Assembly: GCF_014203665.1 (NCBI RefSeq)
Contig: NZ_JACHJN010000001.1
Span: forward strand, 62,001-126,000
Length of the DNA: 64,000 bases
Source of the DNA: Saccharothrix tamanrassetensis
GTDB lineage: Bacteria; Actinomycetota; Actinomycetes; Mycobacteriales; Pseudonocardiaceae
Reading direction: 5' to 3'
The translations under genes were made by a program, and so were the position numbers. Under the pieces are notes generated by a model. The model saw only the letters and a list, made by a program, of their open reading frames with translations, was not told the origin of the DNA and did not search any database. Position 1 is the stretch's first letter. Each line of letters begins with the position of its first letter. Positions 17,789 through 30,045 of the stretch are shown here, in pieces.

Positions 17789-18427
17789 ATGGCCACGTAC
17801 GACCTCAAGCGGGAGCTCAAGGAGTTCTACGCGCCGAAGAACACCACCTGGGAGCTCGTGGACGTGCCCGAACAGCAGTTCGTCGCGATCGACGGCACCG
17901 GCAACCCCAACACCGCCCCGGCCTACACCCGCGCGGTGGAGGCGCTCTACGCCGTGGCCTACACGCTCAAGTTCGCGAGCAAGCGCGAGGCCGGACGGGA
18001 CTTCGTGGTCGGGCCGCTGGAAGGGCTGTGGTGGGCCGACGACCCGGAGGCGTTCACCGTGGCCGCCAAGGACTCCTGGAACTGGACGCTCCTCATCGCG
18101 CAGCCGCCCTGGATCACCCCGGACCTGGTCGGGAACGCTCGGCAGGCCGCGCTGGCGAAGAAGAAGCTGCCCGCCATCGCCGACATCCGGCACCTGACGC
18201 TGCACGAGGGGCGCAGCGCCCAGGTCCTGCACGTCGGGTCGTACGACGACGAGGCTCCCCTGCTGGCGAACCTGCACGACGAGTACTTCGACACCCACGG
18301 CCTGACCTTCGGCGGGCTGCACCACGAGGTCTACCTCGGCGACCCGCGCCGGACCGAGCCCGCCAAGCTCCGGACGGTGATCCGCCAGCCCGTGCGGCCC
18401 GCGCTCCGGCACGCCGAGCGCGGTTGA
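17789..18427 (+). CDS. GyrI-like small-molecule-binding protein
   Basis: 212 aa. The start MATYDLKRELKEFYAPKN and the blocks VDVPEQQFVAIDGTGNPN, FVVGPLEGLWWADD and GLHHEVYLGDPRR match the free-standing GyrI-like (SbmC/BmrR ligand-domain) family. These bind hydrophobic or cationic small molecules and some relatives hydrolyse them. No DNA-binding part is present. It is two bases behind the PadR gene, so it probably binds or degrades the compound that lifts PadR repression. Confidence 0.87.
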   Translation: MATYDLKRELKEFYAPKNTTWELVDVPEQQFVAIDGTGNPNTAPAYTRAVEALYAVAYTLKFASKREAGRDFVVGPLEGLWWADDPEAFTVAAKDSWNWTLLIAQPPWITPDLVGNARQAALAKKKLPAIADIRHLTLHEGRSAQVLHVGSYDDEAPLLANLHDEYFDTHGLTFGGLHHEVYLGDPRRTEPAKLRTVIRQPVRPALRHAERG

Positions 18428-18461
18428 CCGTCGGCAGTCGGATCGTCGGCAGTCGATCACC

Positions 18462-18503
18462 GCCGGTCGCCGGTCGCCGGTCGCCGGTCGCTGGTCGCTG
18501 GTC
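18462..18503. repeat. Tandem 7-bp repeat, six copies
   Basis: Four copies of GCCGGTC followed by two of GCTGGTC, in the short gap between the GyrI-like gene and the MarR gene. The region before it holds related TCGGCAGTCG repeats. It may vary in copy number. Confidence 0.8.
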
Positions 18504-18521
18504 GACCACCGGTGGTTGATC

Positions 18522-18549
18522 GTTGGCGCGGCCAACAAGTGGCTAGACT
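18522..18549 (+). promoter_or_regulatory. MarR promoter and operator
   Basis: GTTGGC-GCG-GCCAAC (18522-18536) is a perfect inverted repeat. TAGACT (18544-18549) is a -10 box spaced for transcription to start at or one base before the ATG 18557, so the message is nearly leaderless and the operator covers the spacer region. Confidence 0.55.
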
Positions 18550-18556
18550 GCGCCGC

Positions 18557-18997
18557 ATGGAGACCAGGGGTGCGCCCGCGCGGCTGCGCGGGACGCCGAG
18601 TTGGCTGCTCAACCAGACCGCGACGGTGGCGCAGCGGCTGGTGGCGGACGGGTTCGGCGCGGAGGGCGCGCGCCGCTACCACTACTCGCTGCTCGCGACG
18701 CTGGAGGAGTTCGGCCCGACCAGCCAGGCCGAGCTGGGACGGCGCGGCGGGGTGGACCGCAGTGACGTCGTGGCGACGGTGAACGAGCTGTCCGAACGCG
18801 GCTTCGTCGAGCGGTCCCCCGACCCGGGCGACCGGCGGCGCAACGTCGTCACGCTCACCGAGGCGGGCACGGCGCACCTGCGTCACCTGGACGAGGTGTT
18901 GGCGCGGGCCCAGGAGGCGCTGCTCGCGGCCCTGCCGCGGAAGGACCGGGAACAACTCGTCCGGCTGCTGAACCAGGTGCTGGAGCACCACTCGTGA
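18557..18997 (+). CDS. MarR-family transcriptional regulator
   Basis: 146 aa. It is a typical winged-helix MarR protein: LLATLEEFGPTSQAELGRRGGVDRSDVVATVNEL (helices 3-4, residues about 38-75), wing ERSPDPGDRRRNVVTLTEAG, and a C-terminal dimer helix. The neighbouring gene downstream is a YCII-ECF42 module with its own promoter, so no clear target is linked to it except itself through the upstream inverted repeat. Confidence 0.9.
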   Translation: METRGAPARLRGTPSWLLNQTATVAQRLVADGFGAEGARRYHYSLLATLEEFGPTSQAELGRRGGVDRSDVVATVNELSERGFVERSPDPGDRRRNVVTLTEAGTAHLRHLDEVLARAQEALLAALPRKDREQLVRLLNQVLEHHS

Positions 18998-19107
18998 CCG
19001 GGACGACGCGGTTGGTCGTGCTCGGCGGACCGGTGCCGCGGTGAGCGAGGCCCGGGCGCGGAGATCCGGGGGCGGAAAACCGGGCTGCGAAATTCGTCGA
19101 CGCGGTG

Positions 19108-19133
19108 TGTCGATCCGGGCGTGGGCCGTTCGT
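19108..19133 (+). promoter_or_regulatory. ECF42-type promoter before the YCII gene
   Basis: TGTCGA (19108-19113), a 17-base spacer, then CGT (19131-19133). This is the pattern I recall for ECF42 autoregulated promoters (TGTCGA at -35, CGA or CGT at -10). It lies 35 bases before the YCII start, whose sigma factor follows in the same operon. Confidence 0.55.
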
Positions 19134-19168
19134 GTAGAGGGTGGGAAACCCACTCGAAGGAGGACTTG

Positions 19169-19522
19169 ATGACTCACTACCTGATCAGCGTGGTCGAACC
19201 CGCCGGCGGTCAGCAGCCCACGCCGGAGGAGCTGGAGCTGATCACGCGGGACGTGGAGAAGGTGGACGCCGACATGCGCGAGGCGGGGGTGTGGGTGTTC
19301 GCCGGTGGGCTGCACGGCCCGGAGGCGTCGACCACGCTGCGGCCGCAGGGCGAGGAGATCGTGGTGACCGACGGCCCGTTCGCCGAGGCGAAGGAGTACA
19401 TCGGCGGGTTCAGCGTCGTGGAGGTGCCGGACCTGGACGCGGCGCTGGCGTGGGGGCGTCGGATGAGCGCGGCGTGCACGCTGCCGGTCGAGGTGCGGCC
19501 GTTCCACGTGACCACCGGCTGA
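19169..19522 (+). CDS. YCII/DGPF-domain protein, partner of ECF42 sigma factor
   Basis: 117 aa from ATG 19169 with AAGGAGG ahead. It is a compact ferredoxin-like fold: [11 protein letters not shown] strand, then the signature [14 protein letters not shown] (residues about 69-82), then a closing strand VEVRPF. DGPF/YCII proteins accompany ECF42 sigma factors. Their biochemical role is unproven. It lies four bases upstream of the sigma gene and behind an ECF42-like promoter. Confidence 0.9.
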   Translation: MTHYLISVVEPAGGQQPTPEELELITRDVEKVDADMREAGVWVFAGGLHGPEASTTLRPQGEEIVVTDGPFAEAKEYIGGFSVVEVPDLDAALAWGRRMSAACTLPVEVRPFHVTTG

Positions 19523-19526
19523 CGTC

Positions 19527-20765
19527 GTGCCGGAACCGGCCGGGACGGAACCGGTCGAGCGGGTCTTCGGCCGGGAGTACGGGCGCTCGGTGGCCGTACT
19601 GGTCCGCGTGTTCGGCGACATCGACATCGCCGAGGAAGCGGTCCAGGACGCGTTCGCCGAGGCCGTGCGCCGCTGGCCGGAGACCGGTGTGCCGCCGAGC
19701 CCGGCGGGCTGGATCATCACCACGGCCCGCAACCGGGCGCTGGACCGGCTGCGGCGGGAGGCCCGCCGGGACGACAAGCACGCGCAGGCGGCGCTGCTGC
19801 ACGCCCGCGACGAGCCGGCGGAGGAGGACGTGGTGCCCGACGACCGGCTCCGGCTGATCTTCACCTGCTGCCACCCGGCGCTGGGCGCGGGCGTGCGGGT
19901 GGCGTTGGCGCTGCGCCTGCTGGGCGGGTTGACCACGGCGGAGATCGCGCGGGCGTTCCTGGTGCCGGAGTCGACCATGGCGCAGCGGCTGGTGCGGGCG
20001 AAGGCGAAGATCCGCGACGCCCGCATCCCCTACCGGGTGCCCGACGAGGCCGAGCTGCCCGACCGGCTGCGCGGGGTGCTCGCCGTGCTGTACCTGATCT
20101 TCAACGAGGGCTACGCGGCGTCCTCGGGTGACGACCTGGTGCGGGAGGAGCTGTGCGCGGAGGCGATCCGGCTGGGACGGCTGCTGGCCGGGCTGGTGCC
20201 CGACGAGCCGGAGGTCGTGGGGCTGCTGGCGTTGATGCTGCTCACCGAGGCGCGGCGGGCGGCCCGCACGTCGGAAACCGGCGGGCTGGTGCGGCTGGCC
20301 GACCAGGACCGGTCGCGGTGGGACGCCGCCCTGCTGGCCGAGGGGCGGGACCTGGTGCGGTGGTGCCTGCGCCGCGGCCGGCCCGGCCCGTACCAGGTCC
20401 AGGCGGCGATCAACGCCGTGCACAGCGACCCGCCGCCGACCGACTGGCGGCAGGTCGTCGCGCTCTACGACCAGCTCCGGGCGTTCACGCCGAGCCCCGT
20501 GGTGGCGCTGAACCGGGCGGTCGCGGTGGCCGAGGTCGACGGGCCGGCGGTCGCGCTGGACCTGGTGGACGGGCTGTCCCTGGACTCCTACCACCTGTTC
20601 CACGGCGTGCGCGCGGACCTGCTGCGCCGCCTGGGCAGGCCCGCCGAGGCGGCGCGGGCGTACCGGCGGGCGTTGGCGCTGGCGGGCAACGCGGCGGAGC
20701 GGGAACTGCTGGCACGGGCACTCAGCGAAGTCGGCGGATCAGCGCCGCGACCTCCTGCGGCGTGA
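19527..20765 (+). CDS. ECF42-group RNA polymerase sigma factor
   Basis: 412 aa from GTG 19527. Region 2 lies at about residues 10-80 ([25 protein letters not shown] split over helices, with the QDAF motif) and region 4 at about 125-180 ([20 protein letters not shown]). There is then a long C-terminal part with TPR-like helices ([25 protein letters not shown]) unique to this group. There is no anti-sigma gene. Instead a YCII protein precedes it, as known for ECF42. A second module lies at 42110-43669. The 3' end overlaps the convergent aldolase gene by 44 bases. Confidence 0.92.
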   Translation: MPEPAGTEPVERVFGREYGRSVAVLVRVFGDIDIAEEAVQDAFAEAVRRWPETGVPPSPAGWIITTARNRALDRLRREARRDDKHAQAALLHARDEPAEEDVVPDDRLRLIFTCCHPALGAGVRVALALRLLGGLTTAEIARAFLVPESTMAQRLVRAKAKIRDARIPYRVPDEAELPDRLRGVLAVLYLIFNEGYAASSGDDLVREELCAEAIRLGRLLAGLVPDEPEVVGLLALMLLTEARRAARTSETGGLVRLADQDRSRWDAALLAEGRDLVRWCLRRGRPGPYQVQAAINAVHSDPPPTDWRQVVALYDQLRAFTPSPVVALNRAVAVAEVDGPAVALDLVDGLSLDSYHLFHGVRADLLRRLGRPAEAARAYRRALALAGNAAERELLARALSEVGGSAPRPPAA

Positions 20766-21765
20766 ACTCCAGGGCGGTCAGGCCGATGGTCAGCTCGATG
20801 GAGCTGCGGCCCGGTTCGGACCCCGCGCGGGCGTGCAACGGCAGCTCGTCGCCGGTTTCCTCGAAGATCGCGCGTGCGGCGGCGGACACGGCTTCCCTCG
20901 GTGCGGGCAGGTGGATGTGGAACAGCGGTGTCTGCGGCACCTCGGGTCTGGTGCGGGCGTAGCCGTCGGCGTTGACGGCGGCGGCGATCGCGCGGGCGTG
21001 GGCGAGGAACTCGCCCATCCGGGGCAGGGTGTCCTCCATGCCGACGAGTGCGGCCACGGCCAGCGGCCACGCGTCGGGTAGCTTGCCGCCCAGGCGGGTG
21101 CGCCACACCGAGACCTCGGCCATGGTCTCCTCGTCGCCCGCGAGGATCGCGCCGCGTGCGCTCTCGACCGCCTTGTAGAGCGAGACGTAGACGGTGTCGA
21201 ACAGGGCGGCGATCTCGGCGTGCGGGCGGTCGTAGAACGGCTGCGACTCCCACAGGCGGGCGCCGTCCATGTGCACGGCCGCACCGCGTGCGCGGGCCCA
21301 CCCGGTCTGCGCCTCCAGGTCGTCCCAGGTGGGCAGCAGGCCGCCGATCTCGCGCTGCGGCAGCTCCAGCAGCAGCGCGGCGAGCGGCTCGTGGATCTCG
21401 TCGAGATCGGCCAGGGTGATCAGGCCGTGGTGGTCGCCGACCGGGCGGTGCACCAGGTGGTGCACCGCGTTGCAGGCCTGTTCCTCCCACAGCGCGAGGT
21501 GGGTCTGCGGGTGGGCGGCGAACGTGCGGCGGCCCAGTCGGTCGGCGTGCACGCGCAGTGCGCTCTGCTGCGCCATCGTGCCGGAGGGGAAGAACAGGGC
21601 GGCGGGCTTGCCGAGCAGTTCGGCGATCCGGGTCTCCAGTTCGGCCACCGGCTCGTCGAACCCCATGCCGGGCGGCACCCGGTCGAGCATCCTGCGCAGC
21701 ACGGCGTGCGGGTCGCGGCGCAATCGGGTGTGCAGGACGAGGGACCGCCGGATCTCGGGTGCCAT
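20722..21765 (-). CDS. Threonine aldolase / beta-eliminating lyase family PLP enzyme
   Basis: 347 aa from ATG 21765. A TTG at 21804 is possible, since neither start has a clear ribosome site. The fold-type I blocks are [15 protein letters not shown], then [17 protein letters not shown] (Asp that holds the pyridine nitrogen), then [17 protein letters not shown] with the PLP lysine in SLYK. Such enzymes split L-threonine or related beta-hydroxy amino acids into glycine and an aldehyde. The SLYKA motif, instead of the usual SLSKG, suggests a divergent subgroup. The substrate is uncertain. Confidence 0.83.
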   Translation of the reverse strand: MAPEIRRSLVLHTRLRRDPHAVLRRMLDRVPPGMGFDEPVAELETRIAELLGKPAALFFPSGTMAQQSALRVHADRLGRRTFAAHPQTHLALWEEQACNAVHHLVHRPVGDHHGLITLADLDEIHEPLAALLLELPQREIGGLLPTWDDLEAQTGWARARGAAVHMDGARLWESQPFYDRPHAEIAALFDTVYVSLYKAVESARGAILAGDEETMAEVSVWRTRLGGKLPDAWPLAVAALVGMEDTLPRMGEFLAHARAIAAAVNADGYARTRPEVPQTPLFHIHLPAPREAVSAAARAIFEETGDELPLHARAGSEPGRSSIELTIGLTALEFTPQEVAALIRRLR

Positions 21766-21933
21766 GCGGGGAGTCTCGTCATGGCGCCGACCGGTGGGCA
21801 ACAAGGTTCCCGCGCACCGGGTTCCGGGTGGGCCCGGTCCGACGTGGCCGCGGCGGCGGGTGCGCGTTCGACGGCTTGAGAGGCGTGACGTGCGTCCTCA
21901 CCAGCCGCCGGGTCCGGCGGTGATACTGGCGGT

Positions 21934-22512
21934 ATGGGCAAGGTCTACGAGCGCATCGACGGCCGGCTGCGCGAGTTCATCGAGGCGCAGCCGGTGTTCT
22001 TCACCGCCACCGCGCCGCTGGCGGCCGACGGGCACGTGAACCTCTCGCCCAAGGGCCGGGCGGGGACGTGGCGGGTGCTGGACGAGCAGCGGGTGGCCTA
22101 CCTGGACTTCGGCGGCAGCCACGCGGAGACCATCGCGCACCTGCGGGAGAACGGGCGGATCACGCTGATGTGGTGCGCGTTCGACGGTCCGCCGAACATC
22201 GTGCGCGTGCACGGCACGGGCGAGCCGGTGTTCCGCGACGATCCCCGGTTCGCCTCGCTGGTGGCCGGGTTCGGGGAGGCGGACGGGCCGGGGCTGCGGG
22301 CGGTCGTGGTGGTCACGGCGAAGCTGATCAGCGACACGTGCGGCTTCGCCGTGCCGCTCATGGACTACCGGGAGGAGCGGGCGCTGCACTCGGAGTTCTT
22401 CGGGCGCAAGACGGACGAGCAGTTCGCGACCTACTGCGAGGGCAAGGACTTCAACGGTCGGAGCATCGACGGCCTGCCCGCGCTCCCCTTGCCGCTGCCA
22501 CCACGGTCCTAG
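21934..22512 (+). CDS. Pyridoxamine 5'-phosphate oxidase family protein
   Basis: 192 aa. The split-barrel flavin-binding fold is visible: FIEAQPVFFTATAPLAADGHVNLSPKG, then RVAYLDFGGSHAETIAHLRENG, then ITLMWCAFDGPPNIVRVHGTG. Relatives with SPKG bind FMN or F420 and act as general oxidoreductases rather than as true PdxH. It stands alone and converges on the phosphodiesterase gene. Confidence 0.87.
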   Translation: MGKVYERIDGRLREFIEAQPVFFTATAPLAADGHVNLSPKGRAGTWRVLDEQRVAYLDFGGSHAETIAHLRENGRITLMWCAFDGPPNIVRVHGTGEPVFRDDPRFASLVAGFGEADGPGLRAVVVVTAKLISDTCGFAVPLMDYREERALHSEFFGRKTDEQFATYCEGKDFNGRSIDGLPALPLPLPPRS

Positions 22513-22596
22513 CCTCCGGCGCGAGGTCGGCACGCCACCCCCGTGCGCCCGCTCGGCCGGTGGTCAGGCCGTGCCGGCGGCCGAGGTCCGGGAGGT

Positions 22597-23328
22597 TCAG
22601 GCGACCACCCGGAAGTGGGTGGTGAGCCTGCCCTCGTCGTCCAGGACGTGGAACGCGACGGCGGGCGGCAGGTCGCGGTCGACCAACCGGTCGGACTCCC
22701 ACGGCAGCAGCAGGGTGGAGACGACGCCGGGCGCGACGAGCACCGGTGTGCCCGCGAAGGTGGTGGCGACCCCGGCGTGCGCGTGCCCGCACAGCACCGC
22801 GACCACGTTGTCGTGGCGGGAGAGGACGGCGGCGAGGCGGTCGGCGTCGTTGAGCCGGATCCGGTCGATGCCGGGTTCGTGCACCGCGACCGGCGGGTGG
22901 TGCAGGCAGACGAACGTCGGCGCGCCCTGGCGCAGGACGGACTCCAGCCAGTCCAGGGTCTCGTCGGCGAGCAGGCCGTCGGCGCGGCCGGGGATGCTGG
23001 AGTCGCACAGCGCGAACACCGCGTCGCCGATCTTCGCGACCCGGTCGACCGGAGCGGTGCCCGGCGGCTCGCCCAGCAGGACTTCCCGGAAACTTCCACG
23101 CACGTCGTGGTTGCCCGGGAGCAGCAGAACGGGGAACTTCGACACCAGGTGTTCGCGGGCCAGTTCGTATTCGGGGGTGAGGCCGTGGTCGGCGATGTCG
23201 CCGCTGACCAGGATCGCGTCCAGCGGACCTGGCAGGGCGTCCAGGTAGTCCATGACGCGGCGGGCGCGTCCGGTGGCGCGCGGGTCGCCGTCGAAGTGGG
23301 TGTCGCTGAGGTGCGCGATGACCATCAC
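22597..23328 (-). CDS. Icc-type metallophosphoesterase (cyclic nucleotide phosphodiesterase-like)
   Basis: 243 aa. All calcineurin-type metal motifs are present: LSDTHF (residue 8 on), SGDIAD, LPGNHD, CLHHPP and CGHAHAG, the order typical of class III cyclic nucleotide phosphodiesterases (CpdA/Icc, Rv0805-like). It should bind two metal ions and cleave phosphodiesters such as cAMP. True substrates of this group are often broader. It is divergent from the glnX operon with a 129-base shared promoter region. Confidence 0.9.
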   Translation of the reverse strand: MMVIAHLSDTHFDGDPRATGRARRVMDYLDALPGPLDAILVSGDIADHGLTPEYELAREHLVSKFPVLLLPGNHDVRGSFREVLLGEPPGTAPVDRVAKIGDAVFALCDSSIPGRADGLLADETLDWLESVLRQGAPTFVCLHHPPVAVHEPGIDRIRLNDADRLAAVLSRHDNVVAVLCGHAHAGVATTFAGTPVLVAPGVVSTLLLPWESDRLVDRDLPPAVAFHVLDDEGRLTTHFRVVA

Positions 23329-23457
23329 GGCGTCGAGCCTAGTTACGCCGGGTCGCGGTCACCTGGCCAGTGGCGCGAACCGGCCCCCGCGACTCCGACT
23401 TCGATCTACGCTAGCGGTGCGGCGAGTGGCGCGGATCACTCCGGGAAGGGGGCGGTC

Positions 23458-24741
23458 GTGCTGGTCGAGGCTCAGCGGAACCGCGGTGTCGTGCGCCGGG
23501 TGACCGGCCTGGCCCGCAGCACACCGGGCCGGTTGAGCCTGGTGGCGCTGCTGCTGATCGTGGCGAGCCTGCTCGTGGGCGCGTTGACGGCGGTTGCGGT
23601 GCAGCGCCGTTCGGCGGCGCTGGAGGTGTTGGCCGACCGCAGCGAGCCGTTGGCGTTCGCCGCGCAGGAGGTCTACCGGTCGATGGCCGACGCGGACGCG
23701 ACGGCGGCCAGCGCGTTCCTGTCCGGCGGTGTCGAGTCGGCGGACCTGCGGCGGCGGTACGAGGCGGACGTGGCGAAGGCGGCGGCGGCGCTGTCCACCG
23801 CGACCGGGGAGATCACCCGCTCCCCCGAGCTGTCCACCGCGCTGTCGACGCTGTCCGGTCAGCTGCCGGTGTACACGGGGCTGGTGGAGACGGCGCGGGC
23901 GCACAACCGGCAGGGCAACCCGGTGGGCGCGGCGTACCTGCGGGAGGCGTCGGACCTGATGCGCTCGCGGTTGTTGCCCGCCGCGCAGGAGCTGTACCGG
24001 GTGGAGACCCGGAACGTGGTGCGGGACCTGGAGGACGCCGGGGCGTGGCCGTGGCTGGAGGCGCTGCTGGGCACGCTGCTGCTGGCGGCGCTGGTGATGG
24101 CGCAGCGGTACCTGACGCGCCGGACGAACCGGGTGTTCAACGTCGGGCTGGTGGCGGCTTCGGTGGCGTGCGTGGTGTCGCTGCTGTGGGTGCTGGTGGC
24201 GTCGCTGGTGGTGGTGTCGGACGCGTCGGCGGGCAAGGACGGCGCCGCGGCGGTGGACGTGCTGGCCCGCGCCCGGATCGCGACCCTGACCGCGCGGGGC
24301 AACGAGATGCTGACGTTGGTGTCGCGGGGCAGCGGGACGCTCTACGAGAAGCGGTACGCCGAGGTGAGCGGCGAGCTGAAGGGCCTGCTGGACCAGGCCG
24401 GGCACCAGCCGCCGACCTCCGCGGTGCGGCAGGCGGGCGACCACTACGAGCAGTGGCAGCAGGCCCACGCCAAGGTGCGGGAGGCCGACGAGAAGGGCGA
24501 GTACACCACGGCGGTCGGGTTGGCCCTGGGGTCCGACGCGGGCGGCGCGGCGGTCGCGTTCGACAAGCTGGGAGCCGACCTGGTGGAGGCGTTGGGCCGG
24601 TCGCGGGCGGAGCTGACCGACACCATCGCCGGGGCGCGGGGCGCGCTGTCCGGGGCGGTGCCGGTGGTGGTGCTGTTGGCGTTGCTGACGGCGGCGGCGT
24701 CCACGGCGGGGCTGTGGCAGCGGTTGAAGGAGTACCGGTGA
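23458..24741 (+). CDS. glnX: GlnX-like membrane protein of the PknG signalling system
   Basis: 427 aa from GTG 23458, preceded by GGGAAGGGGG. Four hydrophobic helices: residues about 27-47, 195-215 (LLGTLLLAALVMAQ), 225-250 (VGLVAASVACVVSLLWVLVA) and 400-420. Between them are two extracytoplasmic helical domains rich in Ala and Glu, like four-helix sensor bundles. Order and size match GlnX, which links the lipoprotein GlnH to kinase PknG in mycobacteria and corynebacteria and carries the signal of external aspartate or glutamate. It is the first gene of a seven-gene operon, and its stop overlaps glnH by four bases. Confidence 0.85.
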   Translation: MLVEAQRNRGVVRRVTGLARSTPGRLSLVALLLIVASLLVGALTAVAVQRRSAALEVLADRSEPLAFAAQEVYRSMADADATAASAFLSGGVESADLRRRYEADVAKAAAALSTATGEITRSPELSTALSTLSGQLPVYTGLVETARAHNRQGNPVGAAYLREASDLMRSRLLPAAQELYRVETRNVVRDLEDAGAWPWLEALLGTLLLAALVMAQRYLTRRTNRVFNVGLVAASVACVVSLLWVLVASLVVVSDASAGKDGAAAVDVLARARIATLTARGNEMLTLVSRGSGTLYEKRYAEVSGELKGLLDQAGHQPPTSAVRQAGDHYEQWQQAHAKVREADEKGEYTTAVGLALGSDAGGAAVAFDKLGADLVEALGRSRAELTDTIAGARGALSGAVPVVVLLALLTAAASTAGLWQRLKEYR

Positions 24742-25712
24742 CAGGGCGGCGTTCGGGTGGCGTGATCGCGTTCGCGGCGGTGCTCGCGCTGGTCACGGGG
24801 TGTGCTCCGGTGCCGAGCGGGGCGCCGGGGATCGGTGGCGGGTCGGTGGTGCCGCCGCGGCCCGCCGACGTCACGGAGTCGGTGGTGCCGTCCGGCACGG
24901 CGGCCGGGCCCGAGTCGTGCGACGCCACCGCTAGCCTGCGGCCCGTCGGGTTGCCGCCGGCCGGGCAGATGCCGGACGGGTCGAGGATGAAGGTGATCCA
25001 GGACCGCGGCCGGCTGATCGTCGGGGTCGACCAGAACACCTACCTGATGGGGTTCCGCAACCCGTTCTCCGGCGAGTTGGAGGGGTTCGACGTCGACATG
25101 GCCCGGGAGGTCGCGCGGGCGGTCTTCGGCGACCCGACGCGGATCCAGTTCAAGGTGCTGACGTCGGAGGCGCGCATCCCCGCCCTGGAGGACCGCCAGG
25201 TGGACATCGTGGTGCGCACGATGACCGTCAACTGCGAGCGCTGGCAGAAGGTGTCCTTCTCCACGATCTACTACCAGGCCGGGCAGCGGGTGCTGGTGCC
25301 GAGCACGTCCGACGTCACCGGCATCGAGTCGTTGGGCGGTCGGCGGGTGTGCGCGACGAAGGGGTCCAGTTCGCTGGCCAACGTCGCCGACGCGCCGTCC
25401 GAGCCGATCGCCGTGTCGGTGCCGAACTGGACGGACTGCCTGGTCATGCTCCAGCAGGGTCAGGTGGACGCGATCTCCACCGACGACACGATCCTGGCCG
25501 GGTTCGCCGCGCAGGACCCGTACACGAAGATCGTGGGGCCGCCGTTCACCGCCGAGCCCTACGGGATGGCGTTCCCGAAGCAGGACGAGGACTTCGTGCG
25601 GTTCGTCAACGCGCTGCTGGAACGGCTGCGGGCGGACGGCACGTGGGCGTCGATCCACCGCCGGTGGCTGGGTACGCCGCCGGCGCCGCCGGTCGCGGCG
25701 TACCGGGACTGA
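24738..25712 (+). CDS. glnH: GlnH-like amino-acid-binding lipoprotein
   Basis: 324 aa from GTG 24738 (GTGA overlap). The signal peptide ends in the lipobox LVTGC (residues 18-22, lipidated Cys22). From about residue 75 it is a family 3 solute-binding protein: RLIVGVDQNTYLMGFRNPFSGELEGFDVDMAREVA, then LEDRQVDIVVRTMTVNCERW and LLERLRADGTW. In this setting the protein is a sensor rather than a transporter part, because no permease or ATPase gene is nearby. It should bind Asp, Glu or Gln outside the cell and signal through GlnX to PknG. Confidence 0.9.
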   Translation: MTGRRSGGVIAFAAVLALVTGCAPVPSGAPGIGGGSVVPPRPADVTESVVPSGTAAGPESCDATASLRPVGLPPAGQMPDGSRMKVIQDRGRLIVGVDQNTYLMGFRNPFSGELEGFDVDMAREVARAVFGDPTRIQFKVLTSEARIPALEDRQVDIVVRTMTVNCERWQKVSFSTIYYQAGQRVLVPSTSDVTGIESLGGRRVCATKGSSSLANVADAPSEPIAVSVPNWTDCLVMLQQGQVDAISTDDTILAGFAAQDPYTKIVGPPFTAEPYGMAFPKQDEDFVRFVNALLERLRADGTWASIHRRWLGTPPAPPVAAYRD

Positions 25713-25715
25713 GCC

Positions 25716-29076
<3,361 letters not shown>

Positions 29077-29077
<1 letters not shown>

Positions 29078-30045
29078 TGGTGGAATCGTGCCCTGAGTGC
29101 GCGTCGGCGGTGTCGCCGCAGGACCGCTTCTGCGAGGAGTGCGGGCGCAACCTGCGGGTGCAGCGCACACCCGTGGGCGGACCGGAGGCGGTGGCGGACG
29201 CGCGGTGCGCGTGCGGTGGCGGGTTCGACGCGGACGGCTTCTGCGGGCGGTGCGGGCGGGACCGGCCCCCGGCGCGGGACCGGGTGGAGTACGTGCTGCC
29301 GGGGTTGGCCGGGGTGAGCGACCGGGGCCGGCGGCGGCAGCGCAACGAGGACTCGATGGCGTTCGGCCGGGTGCGCGGGCGCGGGGTGGCGGCGGTGGTG
29401 TGCGACGGGGTGGCGTCCTCCGAGCGCGCCGAGCAGGCCTCGCAGGTGGCCGTGGACACGGCGGTGGACCTGCTGCTGACGGCCGTGCAGTCCGGGGCCG
29501 ACCCGGAGGAGGCGACCGGCGACGCGGCGCTGGCGGCCGACGCGGCGGTGGGCCGGTTGGCGCGGCCGGGCGCGGAGGAGGTCGCGCCGTCGTGCACGTT
29601 CGTGTCGGCGGTGGTGACCGACGAGTCGGCGACCGTGGGCTGGGTGGGCGACTCCCGGGCCTACCTGGTGGGCGAGTCGGGTGCGGCGCGGCTGACCACG
29701 GACGACACCTGGGCGGCGCAGCTGGTCGCGGAGGGGGTGCTGACCGAGGAGGAGGCGCTCACCGACCGCCGGGCGCACGTGCTGTCGCGGTGGCTGGGCG
29801 CGGACTCGGCGTTGGACGCGCCGCAGGCGGTGACGTTCCGGCTGGAGACGCCGGGGCTGCTGGTGCTGTGCAGCGACGGGTTGTGGAACTACCTGCCCGA
29901 GCCGGAGGACCTGTGGGCGGTCCTGCCGCGCGGGGTGGCGCCGGTCGAGGTGGCGCGGGAGCTGGTGGAGGTCGCGTTGAAGGCCGGTGGGCACGACAAC
30001 ATCACGGTGGTAGTCGTTCAACTGCGGGGTGGGCATGGCGCTTGA
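29077..30045 (+). CDS. PP2C-type Ser/Thr phosphatase with N-terminal cysteine clusters
   Basis: 322 aa. The ATG overlaps the pknG stop by one base (TGATG). Residues 5-22 (Cys5, 8, 19, 22) and 44-59 (Cys44, 46, 56, 59) form two zinc-ribbon-like clusters. From about residue 75 it is a PP2C/Stp-type phosphatase: SDRGRRRQRNEDS, VVCDGVASSE (Asp110 metal ligand), WVGDSRAYLV, LCSDGLWNY and GGHDNITVV. It should use Mn or Mg to remove phosphate from targets of the adjacent kinase. The clusters match those of PknG and the FHA protein, suggesting a common docking mode. Confidence 0.9.

Noticed and set aside
18462-18503. A short CRISPR array
   Set aside because: Units are only seven bases without spacers, and no cas genes are present.
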